NCBI GenBank assembly: GCA_017354895.1
Contig: CP071495.1
Location: 1,595,001-1,659,000 of the forward strand
Source: Podospora comata
Lineage: Eukaryota > Ascomycota > Sordariomycetes > Sordariales > Podosporaceae
DNA: 64,000 nucleotides
Direction: 5' to 3'
Of the stretch, positions 10,281 to 21,700 are shown in pieces. The translations under genes were made by a program, and so were the position numbers. How positions within the stretch are numbered: the stretch's first letter is position 1; the number at the start of each line of letters is the position of its first letter. The notes under the pieces were generated by a model. That model worked only from the letters and a program-made list of their open reading frames with translations. It was not told the origin of the DNA and did no database searches.

Positions 10281-11020
10281 CCACAACTTACGATGGGCAA
10301 CATTGAGTATGAGATGGGATAAAGATGTTTTGATTACCTATTGAGGGCCTTCTTGGAACAGTAAGTGAACAACCTGGAACCTGACAATGATCGATACCGG
10401 TCGAGGAGACCAGATGCCATCCCAAAAGCCCCCTAGACAATGAGCAGCTACTATCTCCAAATCTCATCCGATATACCCACCGGTCGAACAGCCTGGAACC
10501 AATATCTTGATGAGCACCATCAACAACTTACGATGGGAAGACGGATGGCATATTCACCCAGATAAGATGAGATATCTCTCAAGAAAGCACTTGAAGGCAG
10601 TAACCATCAACAAACTCGTCCGGTTTTTCTCACCGGTGGAATAGCCTGGAACATCACAGAGTATTAATGCAGTTGCCCGTCAGCCCAGAGCAACAATATA
10701 CGATATCAAATGTAGGGGCGACATCAGATAAGCCGCTTTTATGGTAGAGGAGGCAGTTACCCTCTGAGATATTTATCTGATGTGTTCAGCGGTGGAACGA
10801 TTTGAAAAACTATGGCCATTATCAATATCTCACTTGATACCCTCACCGGTCCAGAGCAACAACACACGATAGGCAACAGCATGGCATATCTACTGAGATG
10901 AGATGACTATAAGATAAGGCTGGCACTATCCAAAAATCTTATCCGATACCTATCCCAACCCTTACAACAACCTGGAACACACCACAGGCAAACACTTGCT
11001 TCACATTTAATTACACGAGA
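10281..11020. repeat. Degenerate tandem repeat, about 166-240 bp period
   Basis: Four diverged units are recognisable from the shared string CAACAACNTACGATGGG-like at 10281, 10521, 10691 and 10857 (spacings about 240, 170 and 166). Each is followed by GGCATAT, AGATAAGATGAGAT-like and CACCGGTCGAACAGCCTGGAAC-type blocks, of which only the first part is kept in some units. The units are heavily substituted but keep block order. There is no coding frame, terminal repeat or target duplication, so I call it an old satellite-like array of unknown origin. Confidence 0.55.
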
Positions 11021-11212
11021 TGAGAATCATTCAACACGCCGAAAGGCCCCTTGACGAAAGGTGATCACTGACCCTGGCTATCAAACCCATGATGTCAACT
11101 TATTTCCAACACAACAACCAGCTCCAAATCCCACATTGCATATAAACCCCCTTAATAAAAGAAGAACCCAGCCCCCCTCACCGGGTATGCTCCCTCCCCC
11201 GACTCCTAGTCC

Positions 11213-11758
11213 TCATCCTCCTCCTCCTCTCCTGCCCCATCGGCGACCCCGACCTCGACGGACTTTCTGTGCGTTCCCAATCAGCACCCATCCCACTTGG
11301 TATCGCCATTGTAGGTACATACGACTTCTCTCATGCCTCTTCCTCCCTGTCCCTCCCCTCCTCTCCTCCCTCGGCCAAGCTCTATTCAGAACACTGCTCG
11401 AGCGGTATCTACACCTTCCGCGGAGCGAATCAGGCGTGTTGGTCCTTTTGGAAGCTTGATCGTCGTTGGGTGTGGGTTCCTCGCAGTAACGCATCCGTTT
11501 CCTCCCTCGCTCTTCATCCAAGTCTGTCACGTCCACGTGTCCGAGGTTGACTTGGTAAGTGAGACCGATTCCGTTGAGGTCCGGGGAGGGGCAGGGGGTT
11601 GGTGGGTAAGATTTCGAAATGTCAAGGGGGATGGTGGTGGTGGTGGTTGTTGTTGTTGTTGTTGTTGTCATGGTTGATTTTTGGGAACGGGAAGTGGTAG
11701 TGGTGGTGGCGACGGTCTTGTCCCCGAAAAGGGGGAGGGTGGAGAGTTGGGTTGTCAT
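11213..11758 (-). CDS. Weakly supported hypothetical protein, poly-Thr N-terminus
   Basis: An open frame of 181 aa with no recognised domain. It starts MTTQLSTLPLFGDKTVATTT and has a poly-Thr run encoded by a triplet microsatellite. A more ordinary stretch follows (PLDISKSYPPTPCPSPDLNG, DVTDLDEERGRKRMRY), then an Arg/Gly-rich tail. The middle part with KRMRY and SKRTNTPDSL resembles short nuclear disordered proteins. The tail (about residues 130 onward) could be intron or UTR read through. Composition alone could keep this frame open. Confidence 0.25.
   Translation of the reverse strand: MTTQLSTLPLFGDKTVATTTTTSRSQKSTMTTTTTTTTTTTTIPLDISKSYPPTPCPSPDLNGIGLTYQVNLGHVDVTDLDEERGRKRMRYCEEPTPNDDQASKRTNTPDSLRGRCRYRSSSVLNRAWPREERRGGTGRKRHERSRMYLQWRYQVGWVLIGNAQKVRRGRGRRWGRRGGGG
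11631..11668. repeat. GGT/TGT trinucleotide microsatellite
   Basis: About 38 bp of GGT repeats grading into TGT repeats. On the minus strand they read as Thr codons in the weak open frame above. Confidence 0.85.
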
Positions 11759-12580
11759 GGTGGTTGTGGTAGGCGTAGTATTCGCTGGGGTATTGGGGTC
11801 AAAGTAGGTGGTGGTTCAACATGCAGGGCATGTATCGAGTAGTAGCTGCAAGAGGCTCTAAGCTGGGCTGCCAGCACTTAAGTGAGGTAGGTAAAATAAA
11901 AGAGATATGCCGGAACCGAGAGAAGGGGAATAAGGGATCTGTTCAGTTGATTTATGTCCAAAATGAGGAGATTCATGATCCTGGAAGCCACGCTCCTAGA
12001 CCCGGTGTGTATACTTAAGTGGTGTGTGTGGTTGCCTGACTCGAAGAGGGCCCTGCGAAGCACCACCACATGGGAAAATGGTTGCAAACAAACGTCCCAT
12101 AGCACCGGTAGCTAATAATCTTCCCCCCCGCACATACGGAAAGACAGCCCTCGCAGCCGAGAAGGACTTCCGGTCCAGAGGCCATCAGAGTGAGATGGTT
12201 GTTCAGACGAATACATTCAAGGCGTGCTGAACCAAAGCGCGTAAACCAGGAGATGCCACCCCATCGAACTTGCACGGCCAAAGCGGACAAGACAGACAGA
12301 ACTAGTGACGAATATGCGCCGTCATGGCGGGCAATCGGCGAGGGTTGGTCCTTGCGGGATAGCTTTGCTCAATTTCTCCAAGGACCACCCCGAAACATAG
12401 CCCAACGTCTCAACTATTCGTGAAAACGGGGGGAGATCTTCAAAATATCGTACAATTCTAACTTTGTCGACCACCGCTCAATGTGTCGCTGCCAATATTC
12501 ATACTATACACGTAAAACAATCGAGCACCGGAAACGCTGGTATCATCGCCGAATTGACCTAATGTGGCGTTCCCTTGCCA

Positions 12581-13207
12581 CTATGACGACTCAGCCAGCT
12601 TCTGCGAGATCTCACCAATCATCTGGGTAATTTCCTTCTTCTCGACAGCAACAGCCGCATCCTTGAGCTCCTTACCCATCACCCTTGCCGTGACAGCACC
12701 TCTCAGGGCCTTCGCATCGGTAGTACCCGCCGCAATGAGTTCCTGAGCCACCTTGGTGATAAGCTGCTCGATTTCCTCCTTGCCGACTTCCTTGACGCTG
12801 CTCTGGGCGGTGTACTCCTCAATGATATTTTGCTGGATCTCCTCCTTCTCAATCAAGTCTTCTCTCCCCGCAGCCTTGAACTCAGCGACAGCATCCTGGG
12901 ACTTGCGGGCCATCTTGCGGAGGAGATCGACGAGCTGGACGTCGGTCTTGATGGGCTTGTCGGTCTTGCTGGCGTTCAAGGTGGCAGCCATGACAGCACG
13001 CAAAACAGTCAGGCGGTTGGTGTCCTTGGCTCTCATGGCTCCCTTGAGATCCTCTCTAATTTTGGCGTAGAGTGGTGATGGAGGCGCCTCGGTGGAATAT
13101 GAGGCCCGCAAGCTGGCGGAGCTGAGCCATGTTGGTGATTGCCTGAGGCTCGGGCTGGGCCGGCAGACGGCGCTGCGAAGCAGGGAGGAAGGGAGTCTGG
13201 CGGCCAT
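12581..13207 (-). CDS. AIM41: Aim41 / YqeY-like mitochondrial protein
   Basis: A 208-aa single-exon protein of the YqeY/GatB-tail family, known in yeast as Aim41 (altered inheritance of mitochondria). The domain covers about residues 48-208: LYAKIREDLKGAMRAKD, TVLRAVMAATLNASK, QNIIEEYTAQ and the C-terminal MGEISQKLA helix. This fold is shared with the tRNA-binding tail of GatB amidotransferases; the yeast protein's biochemical role is not well defined. The N-terminus MAARLPSSLLRSAVCRPS is Arg/Ser/Leu-rich with no acidic residues, a good mitochondrial presequence. I chose the ATG at 13205-13207 rather than the longer open frame reaching 13501, because residues upstream of it look non-coding and the presequence begins exactly there. 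Confidence 0.88.
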   Translation of the reverse strand: MAARLPSSLLRSAVCRPSPSLRQSPTWLSSASLRASYSTEAPPSPLYAKIREDLKGAMRAKDTNRLTVLRAVMAATLNASKTDKPIKTDVQLVDLLRKMARKSQDAVAEFKAAGREDLIEKEEIQQNIIEEYTAQSSVKEVGKEEIEQLITKVAQELIAAGTTDAKALRGAVTARVMGKELKDAAVAVEKKEITQMIGEISQKLAESS

Positions 13208-14974
13208 TTTTGCTTGTTGTTGTCGTTGTCTTGAAGTGAAGATCTTGTGTTTTATTTTTTTTGGTTGTCGTTGCTGCTGCCACGGCGGATCGACCCGATC
13301 ATGCACGCCAGCTGTTACGCTAGGCGATGCAGCCAATTGCTGCCCACATCCCCGCTGCAGGTGGATCTTGGTCCCCCAATGCGCTAAGACGTCACGCTGG
13401 AGATGGCTCAGATCAGCCATTGCCCTAGTGCCCTGATGGACATCGCTGATGAAGTGGCAGAATGTGTGAATGTGTTCTAGGAAATGGGCATATGGAACCA
13501 TTCTACCCCTCGCTATCTTACATAACTAACGATAAGAAAGAGATTGCGATAGGTCTAGTTATGATTGGAGCCAAGCCATCGCGGAGGATCTCTGAGCACA
13601 CCACGTGGCTGGCTTGAAGCATGCATTGTTTGCCTACCACCATCTCCCGCTGTCGACTGTAATGGGATCTCGAGAGTGGCCATGAAGGTTATAACAAAAG
13701 AGCTACTCCGTATGTCCCCAAGGGCCAGCTCAAGACTGTCGTCGCAAGAGACGACAGGGCAATCACCTGATCTACGGCCCCCAAGCCACCAGGCCCACTG
13801 CCGGGGTCGGGGCGTGCCGTTGACTTCCCCGGATGCTTGATCCCATCCATGTCACAGAGGCGGGGCCTTGGCTATCTTTTTGGGCTGGTGGCCCGGGGAG
13901 CGGGAAGTGGGAGTCGGAGTGCGGTGATGTTTGTGGAGGGTAACTGATGGGTCGTGGCCCCGGGTAGGTGGGAGCTGGCAACTGCCGAGTAAGCGGTGAA
14001 TTCTAGACAGGATATGCGCGGCCGTTGGGCATCAAACCGTGTGATACTCGACTTGACAATGAATGGTACTGTGATGAGTGGAAAGGACGAGTGATGAGGA
14101 CCCAGTCGGGCGGAACCGAGATGGAGGGACGCCTTTTTCAGGTCCCCGCCGTTTGCTTGATGAGATGGATTAAATACTAATAAAGGTAGCCAATCCTCCG
14201 CTCTGTCAATTGTACCTCAACAAACCATTCATCCCAATTCTATCTTCCCTGAGCGCTTGTTTGTTTCTTGTTGTTGCCCGGCACCTCAATTGGTTTGGAA
14301 TCCATCCACCTATGTCTGCCGTCCCATCCATACATATCCCACCTAACCCTCCGATGAAAATCCTTCCCCCCTGCCCGTCTACCGACCTTATACAACGAAC
14401 CAACCGCCCCTTCTCTCAGATTCGCTGGCTGGCAATTGTCGGGCGGTGATGCTCTTTTCCCAAAGCAACAAGGCCAAAGGCCTAGACCGGGAGAGACCGG
14501 TTTGCCTAGACCTGAACACAGCAAGAACCGCTAAGATTCCTTCCTCTCCTCATGTTCCCTCTCCCCCGGGCCCGTCCCTCCCTTTTCCAAATGCAAATGC
14601 AACCAATATGCGATGACCATTATCATTCGTGGTTCAGACGCCCCTGCCAGCTGGCAGGTATGTAAGTGGCCCTCCGAGACTGCCGTATGTGGCATTACCG
14701 CCATTTCACAACCAACAACTTGGAACCTGGATGGAAACCTGGCATTCCTTCTCGATTGCTCCGTGTGTCTCAATGTCGCGCTCGTTTTCTCGAATCACTC
14801 TGTCTCCCACCTTTGGACGACGACGGCGTGTGTGATCGGGGAATCTCGCTGTGCCGATGACTCCTACTGCTCCCTGGTTTGCGACCAATGCAGACATAGC
14901 TGCAAACATTATCATGTCAGTTATGCTCAACTCGTTACTCCCTCTCACCCGGCTTATTTTGACGAGACAGTAAC
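13208..14974. other. Intergenic, no gene seen
   Basis: Only short overlapping open frames on both strands, with no domain signal or splice structure that extends them. A short direct repeat GCCTAGACC flanks a GGGAGAGACCGG segment near 14479-14514. The right end is the probable 3' UTR of the minus-strand methyltransferase gene. Confidence 0.5.
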
Positions 14975-16474
14975 TTACACCGGAAAATAGGCCTGTGAAC
15001 CAGAGTCAGTACACTCACTCGAGAACCTCGACGCCATCGACATACCTTGAACGCCGGGTTATCAGCCTCCGCCCGGGCCTGTGCTACAAGCAGCTGTATG
15101 TCGGTGTTTGACATGCTTGTTATCTTCCGGTCAGCAGGCTGTCTTCCGCAACGGTCTAGATCTGTTCTTACCCGAGACCCTGGGAGAAAGGGTACATGAC
15201 AAGAGACGATAGCAGCCGATGGGCATTTGCTCTGTTCGCAACCCCTATGTCACGATCTCTTGGATCTGTTCATGCATGCGTCAGCTCTGGCTTTGGGCCA
15301 CAGTTGCACGATGGCTACCAGGTACATACCGTTGGACCACCCGCTCAGGGGAAGGGTTATCAATCGCGATTCGACTTCAACAAATCCCGCTTGTGTCATC
15401 AGAGTCTGCAATCTCAACGCTACCCTCGGATCTTTGTAGTGTTGTATGCTTTGCAAGTAGCTCTGGGACCACACTTGCAACGCATGATCTGGACCAACTT
15501 GTCAGCACCAGGCCTCGGGAACACACAAGAAATAGAAAAAGGGCACTGACTGGCTGTCAAGGTTCCGTTGTCGGACTGGGCGTTGTAGTAAATTTCGACC
15601 ATTTGCTATTGTTTGGTTAACACCCATTCGCTGCCTTCGGCCTCTTGATCGACATACACACCAACCGCCAGGGCGGAGCACCCGGTAGATGTCGCTCAAA
15701 TAGTTTGTCCACCTGTCTACGTGGATGCCTCCCGACATCAACCTGCTATTTACCAGATCGAAATGGTTGGAGGGAAAGGTCGACCTGGTCTCATCGTTAA
15801 CTTCGAATTTGAGGCGGGCTTGGGTTTGGGGGTGCTCTCACGGACTGTTCAAGTCATCCACCTGGAAGTCTACGTTGTCGGGGATGTCCTCTGGAACCGG
15901 GTAGGGGTAGATGTCGAGTCCGATGACCTGTTGGCCAAAGTCAGTCTGGAGTCTTGCCATGGATTCTCCTGCAGGTGTCGAAGCTGTCGTCTGTCACCGT
16001 TGACAATTTCTCGCCCGAGACCCCGGATGGATAGGCTACACCTGACACAAAACATGCCATACGCACCTCGCATTCGGGATACTGCTCTGCCACTTCTATC
16101 GCCCATGCCCCGGATCCGGATCCACACTCCAAGATTCTCCGAGGCCGCGGAACGGGAGGAAATATTAATCGGTTTTCGAACACCATGTTGAACAGCTCGT
16201 GTTGGTAGTGAAGCCGCTCGATCTCGTCCTGTTCCAGCGCGGAGCACAGTCAGCCCAGAAGCCAGAGTGGCCCGTCAAGTCCCTGCTCACATCGTCCACG
16301 GGGGCGAAATAGATGCTGTTTTCGACGGCATATCTCTGAAAGTCTCTGCCGTTGAGAGTGATGACCTCGCGATAGGTGTTGTCGACCGGGACCGTTTGGA
16401 GATCGCTACACGGTGTTTAGCACATCTTGGCCTGGCAACCTTGTGGGAGCGAGTACCCTCTACCTTTCGTCCAT
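14975..16474 (-). CDS. LaeA-like SAM-dependent methyltransferase, ten exons
   Basis: Reconstructed by splicing, 298 aa. Exons (minus strand): 16474-16464, 16405-16291, 16228-16067, 15927-15842, 15784-15658, 15605-15551, 15488-15330, 15265-15172, 15115-15046, 14992-14975. All nine introns are 52-139 nt with GT..AG ends, and the frame closes exactly. The class I methyltransferase motif I is ILECGSGSGAWAIEVAEQYP, followed by VIGLDIYPYPVPEDIP (SAM ribose acidic residue), SNHFDLVNSRLMSGG (motif IV region) and YRVLRPGGWCQMVEIYYN (post-motif II). The tail PAFKAYFPV is typical of the group. These enzymes resemble LaeA and the Llm proteins, which regulate secondary metabolism and development in ascomycetes; the substrate is usually unknown. 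No biosynthetic backbone gene lies nearby. The gene looks whole. Confidence 0.85.
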
Positions 16475-18750
16475 GGTGTCGGTCTGATGGTTATGGTTTT
16501 TCCTGATGAGGCTTCTGCTACCTACCTTGAGGGAAAATTATGGGGTACAGAAGGCAGCGACCACAAAAAGACAAGACTGGCAGAATTCACGTCATCAAGT
16601 ATGGGGGCAAGAGGCAAGAGAAGATGGAGTCAGGTATTTCACAGACTTCATGGCATTATGCAGTCCCGAGAGTGTGGGCGGAGATATTTCTCGAACCCTG
16701 GTCCCTCGGGACTCACTTCGAGAACGGTGTCGGACCATGTGCCTCTTGCTCTGCGGCACTCGCACACGTTTGAAATGAGCAAAGCTTGCTCAGTGGACCC
16801 TCGAGGTGAACTAGGATACTCAGATTGGCCCGCCCGTCACTCTCTTGCACGCCACGATGGGTTTTGTCGATCAGGGTGCGTATCGTTGGCGCATTATACC
16901 CATGGAACACATACGGGAGGGATCCCCTTGACCCCTGCCAGCCTTGGAACCCTGGGGGCTTCCCAGAGAAGTGGGTGGGAAGCTGATTACCATAATGGGG
17001 GGACTGCGCGGCGGTCAAATTCAACTACACCTACGTTATGGAACACTACACCGCTTTGGAGAGGCCAAAGACGGCGGCCAGCTTTTTGGCTGCGTGGACA
17101 TATGAGGCTTCCTTGCCTATAGACGGGGGTGCAACTAGGACAGGCATCGCCAAAGAGCTGTGTATGGATGCTTGACGGCTCACGGTGTACAGGTCCGCCC
17201 CCGCATAACCCCAGGGGGAGCTCTCTGCTAATCGGGAGAGGCCCTCATTCCGGCTACGACATACGTTACATGTCTTGTTCCTCAACTTGGACCTTGACTC
17301 CTATAGCCGCGGCCGAAGGGGGTCGGATATGACTTTGATTGGGAGATCAAGGATAAATCGACGTGTCCCCTCGTTCACGCGCCGCCTGCGAGGGTTGGCT
17401 TTGTCTTGGCTCGACGCAGTGTTCAGATACTCATGACTAGGCCAGCTCCTCAGCACTTGTGTGGTATCCTGGAATTGGAAATTTGGGCGTGCTGCGGGAC
17501 TTGATGCCCCGGCAGCGGTGGCCGACCAAAAAGCGACCCGAAGGCTACAAACAGGGCCCCAGCTCAATGGGTGGTGTGAGTTTAACGCACCACCAGTCCT
17601 ATAATATAATGCTGGCTCCATTTCAAGGGAGCTCGCATATGGACCTACCATTCCGGGCTTGCAGGATCAAACAAGCACAGAAAACCGGGTCGTCGGGCAA
17701 GTTCTTACTGAACACTGAAAGCTGCACGATCAGTTCTCCTCGCACCAAGAGGAGAGTCCAGCGCATTGTGTTGTGGCTGTTCAAACATTGGTGGTGCTGG
17801 GTCTGACGTCAAGCGAGAACGCCGCTGTGAGCTGTGGTACAAACACCACATTCAACACTGACCAAGGGGCTGGCAAGAATCCCAAGGACATGGTCCTGGG
17901 ATCGCACAGAACGTCCCAAGCCCGCCATCGGCCCCGCCGGAAATGTGCCGCCTCGGACGTGTTTGGGCGGAATGAGGACGGGTATCGAAGGATTCTTACT
18001 TGTTGCTTTTGAGACCTTTCGACCGCCATTCCCATAACGGCAACCATCGACGATCCGGAATGACTGCTCATTTCTCCCCCATGAGGACCTCACACCCCGA
18101 CTGCCTCTCTGCAGGATACGTGGTCTGATAGGAACGTATCAGGGAGGAAGTGCCCATCATACCACCAGCCCAAGTGCCGGGTCAAGTTCGAAACAAAACG
18201 AATTGGGACTTTCATCGGACGGAATCAGGAGGGGCAGGGACCTTGATGATGGGAGGGGAGGGGTGGGTAAGGTGGATGGAGGGTTGGACGGGACAGCTGT
18301 GACTGGGATAGCCCGGGGAACACGCGTGCTTGTCCCAGAGAAGCGAACCGGGCCGAAACGCTGGGGTCCCCAGGGTACGTACTCCTTGCCAAAATCCAGC
18401 GCTCTGGCACAGGGCGCCTGTTGGCTGTCTTCGCTGCCGAGCGGCATCCATCCGGTCGGTAAATTTATTGCCCACTCGTCATCTGTGCGCAAACCAAACC
18501 AACGGGTCTGGGCTGGATCTGGACAGTCTCCTCGCCATGGGTACCCGACACTGGAAACGGGACGAACGGGCTGCTCGTCAACTCGCGGCAGATTGTGCGG
18601 TACTGTCTCAGTGTTCCCGGCGGTGGGCCGATCTCTTGCGGCTAATGTTTGAGGGGGACGAGAAAATGGCACGATGGCTTCAACGGCTCGTTGAAGTAAC
18701 AACAGTGATTTTTGCCCGTTATTAGGCGACGTCGGTGCAGGACCAAAACA

Positions 18751-18787
18751 GGACCAACGGCGACCAACGGCGACCAACGGCGACCAG
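18751..18787. repeat. Short decamer tandem repeat
   Basis: About 3.7 copies of CGACCAACGG in a row (first copy begins GG). No associated gene. Confidence 0.85.
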
Positions 18788-21700
18788 CAACATTGCTGCG
18801 TATCTTCCCCAACCCGCGAGAAGCAGCCCCCTGTGACGCGCAGGAATCCCGCAGTATCGAAATGACAGCGTTGGCCTCTCCCATGGATGAGCTGGAGATT
18901 GGATGTAACCGAGGCTCTCCGGCCCTGGCTGTCATCTGCTGTCTGTCGGTGTCGTTTTCGGACATACGGCAAAAGGCACATGTAAAGACCCGGCTCAGTG
19001 CTCGCTCTCATCAAACTTTGGCTACGAATTCCCAGTCACCTTCATGTCGGCTCAAAGACCTGTTAGATGACTGGTCAAAATGAGGCGGTCTGCTTGCGGT
19101 CCTGGGTTGTGGGTAATCAATGACCGTGCAGACGCCACATTTGCTCCTATCCCCAGCGCTGGGTCCGAGTTTCACAATTCATGATTCGCGGCTATCCCGG
19201 ATACAACGACAGGACAGAGAGCAGAAAAGGCCGCAACAGAAGCAGAAGGATAGCCATCGTGGGTATGCCGTGGGGTTGCAATAAACACTAACCCCGAACA
19301 ACTTTGTGCGGCATATCTGGGTCCGGTGTGCTTCTGGGAATCGCGGCAGGTGTCGAGCTGCACGTCAAAGACGAGATGACACACCCCTTCTATTATTCCC
19401 CGACCAAGCCAAACCTGGGTCGGTTGGAAGGGTTTGGGACAGGGGTTCATCCGTGGGCAGGGGTTGGTTTTGCGTGCTCAGCGGCGGGATTGCTCGCCAT
19501 GGACCAGGGCCCTCCTGGCGCAACCACCGCCTCGGGACAGGCTGTCATGATTACAGACGGTACGGATATGTTACGGAATACCTTACGTGGGTAACCTGTA
19601 CTTCTCTCCCTGCTCCCAGCCTCTTTCTGCATGAACCTTTTTTCGGTCCCAATGGCTTTCGAAGGTGCAAAAGCACTGGTCAGAACTATCTGATGGTTGG
19701 CAAACTGCAGCTTGCAGCGAACGCCCCTTCGTATCTCTGGTTTTCTGGCTTGTCGGCACCCTCGCCAACGCATCGCGGACCGCGCGGAAGACCGCCGGGG
19801 AGATTGCGCCGCTGCTCGATACCAGCAAGAGATCGCCATGCGATGCTGTTTTGACGCTGGCTGACTGGCTCAACAAGACGCCGGTCATTACTCGAGCCTG
19901 TGGTCAAGGCTCCGCCGGGCGAACCAAATGTTTGAGCAGTACTGGGTCTGCTGGGGCGGAACCATCCTCTCTGGAGAGGGCCGAAGAAACGAAACGAACG
20001 TCTTGACGAGTTCCTTCCCTCCTAGTCGGCCCCGTGTTCCCAGCCGGCCGGGTTTCCGTTTGTGCAACCTGACAGATCGACCCCCCCCCCCCTCGTCGGC
20101 GACCTGTCCCGACCTCACCGGTCTTGGCAGTTCGCTATTTCCGTCAGAGATGCCGGGGGACGTGAGGGGAAGAGGAATAAGAAACGAAACAAAAAAAAAA
20201 CAAAAAACTCGCAGATGCATTGCCATAGTGCCATATCACCATGAACAGTTGGTTCTCTCTGGATCTTCTCCACCGATGTCCAAACCCCCCGCAGCATTTC
20301 CGTCGTGGTTGGGGTGGGCAGCCTCACTATAGGCACGATGGGAAAACTACTATAATGCATGATATTGACGGGACCTATCAAGCTCCTTACCCAGAACCAC
20401 GAAGAGACAATTTGTCATGCCGGCGGCAGCACGATGATGCGCACGAGTTCCGGCTTGGCCACCCTCTTGTTCAAATAATGAAGAACTAGCAACAACGTGC
20501 AGCTGTGGCGTGACGACAAGTTGGATGCTGGGTTTGGTGGCTTTCTGCTGATGTTGGATATGGGCGGGCGGATGCTGCGCAAAGTAAATGAGTGCATTTG
20601 TCTCCTTGCATCGACTTGCATTTTCCTGTCCACCAGTCCCAGCAATCTGGGATGGAAAGTTCCACACTCCCTCCCCCTCGGCTTACTGGTCTCGATCAGA
20701 CAGACATTCACACCACCCCTTTCTCCTGCTTGCGTATATGCCTGCATATATGCAACCCCTATCTCGACATCGAAGCAGTATGATAGGTTCCAAGATTCGC
20801 ATACCCTGCTGTGCTGTGTCTATCACCATCAACCTTTTGCTCCATGTCCGCCGGACCGGACCGAAAGCCCCTCTCTTTGTTTGGATTCTGAGGGGGGGAG
20901 GAGTTGCTTAAGTGGTCATATGCTGAAGAATGCATAACATGCATATCTCCACTCTTTCAAGCCCTCCTTCCCCTTTCTGCCTCGTCTCCCGACCATGACC
21001 CGCTACCCCCTCTCCCCCCATGATGAATGCTCTTGTTTTGTCTCATCCTTGGCTTTTTTTCCTGCCATTGTCGTCAGATTCGGGCTTGTGGAGGACTTGT
21101 TTCCCGCCAGCTCGCAGCGCCTGGGTCGCTTTGATGGGCTAGCTTGGGATAGCTGTGCCCAAGGTGGAGGACATGCGGTATGAGTAATGCTCGACACACC
21201 GGTGGCTATCAGACTGGTTGTTACAGCCATGTGGCGTCAGCAGTAGAGCTTACATGAAGACCACCTTCCACAAGTGAGGGATTCTTCTTTTGATGACTTT
21301 TTGTGGCAGGCGAGTTCAAGTGGAAACGGGCCAAAATGGAGTTGAATTGTTCGATGCCCTGCCCTGTCCCTTAAGGTTCCCAATAACCTAGCGAGTGGCT
21401 GATTCATGGTGCAGCAGTTTTTTTGCGTGCATATTTGATATTTCCTGGTTTTTTTCTTTTCTTTTCTTTTTTTTTTTTGGTTTGTTTTTTGGCGCTTCGC
21501 TTGTTTGGGGGAGGCTTTTCGTTTCTGCTTGCTTTGCTTCCTCGCTTATTCTCTGCCTTACATACGTGTGGCTGGGAAAAAGCTGGAGCCTTCTGTGGAC
21601 TGGGTGTATGTAACGTACTCTTTCATTTCCTTTACACACGCCAGGGCTCCATTGACCCCCAACAGGTTGACCGGGCCGATGCTTTTTTTTTTGGGGGAGG

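Larger units (their letters stand above)
9079..12580. other. Long intergenic region with a degenerate repeat array
   Basis: No gene is well supported across 3.5 kb, except a weak minus-strand open frame at 11213-11758 listed separately. A G-run sits at 9309-9320. A degenerate repeat array lies at 10281-11020 and a GGT/TGT microsatellite at 11631-11668. A minus-strand frame at 9417-9674 ends in a hydrophobic, Ser/Thr-rich tail, but it has no convincing start or partner exon. Confidence 0.5.

Noticed and set aside
18157-19014. A 285-codon minus-strand open frame
   Set aside because: No family motif. Plus-strand frames of similar size overlap it, and the composition is not protein-like over its length; most likely chance openness in GC-balanced sequence.
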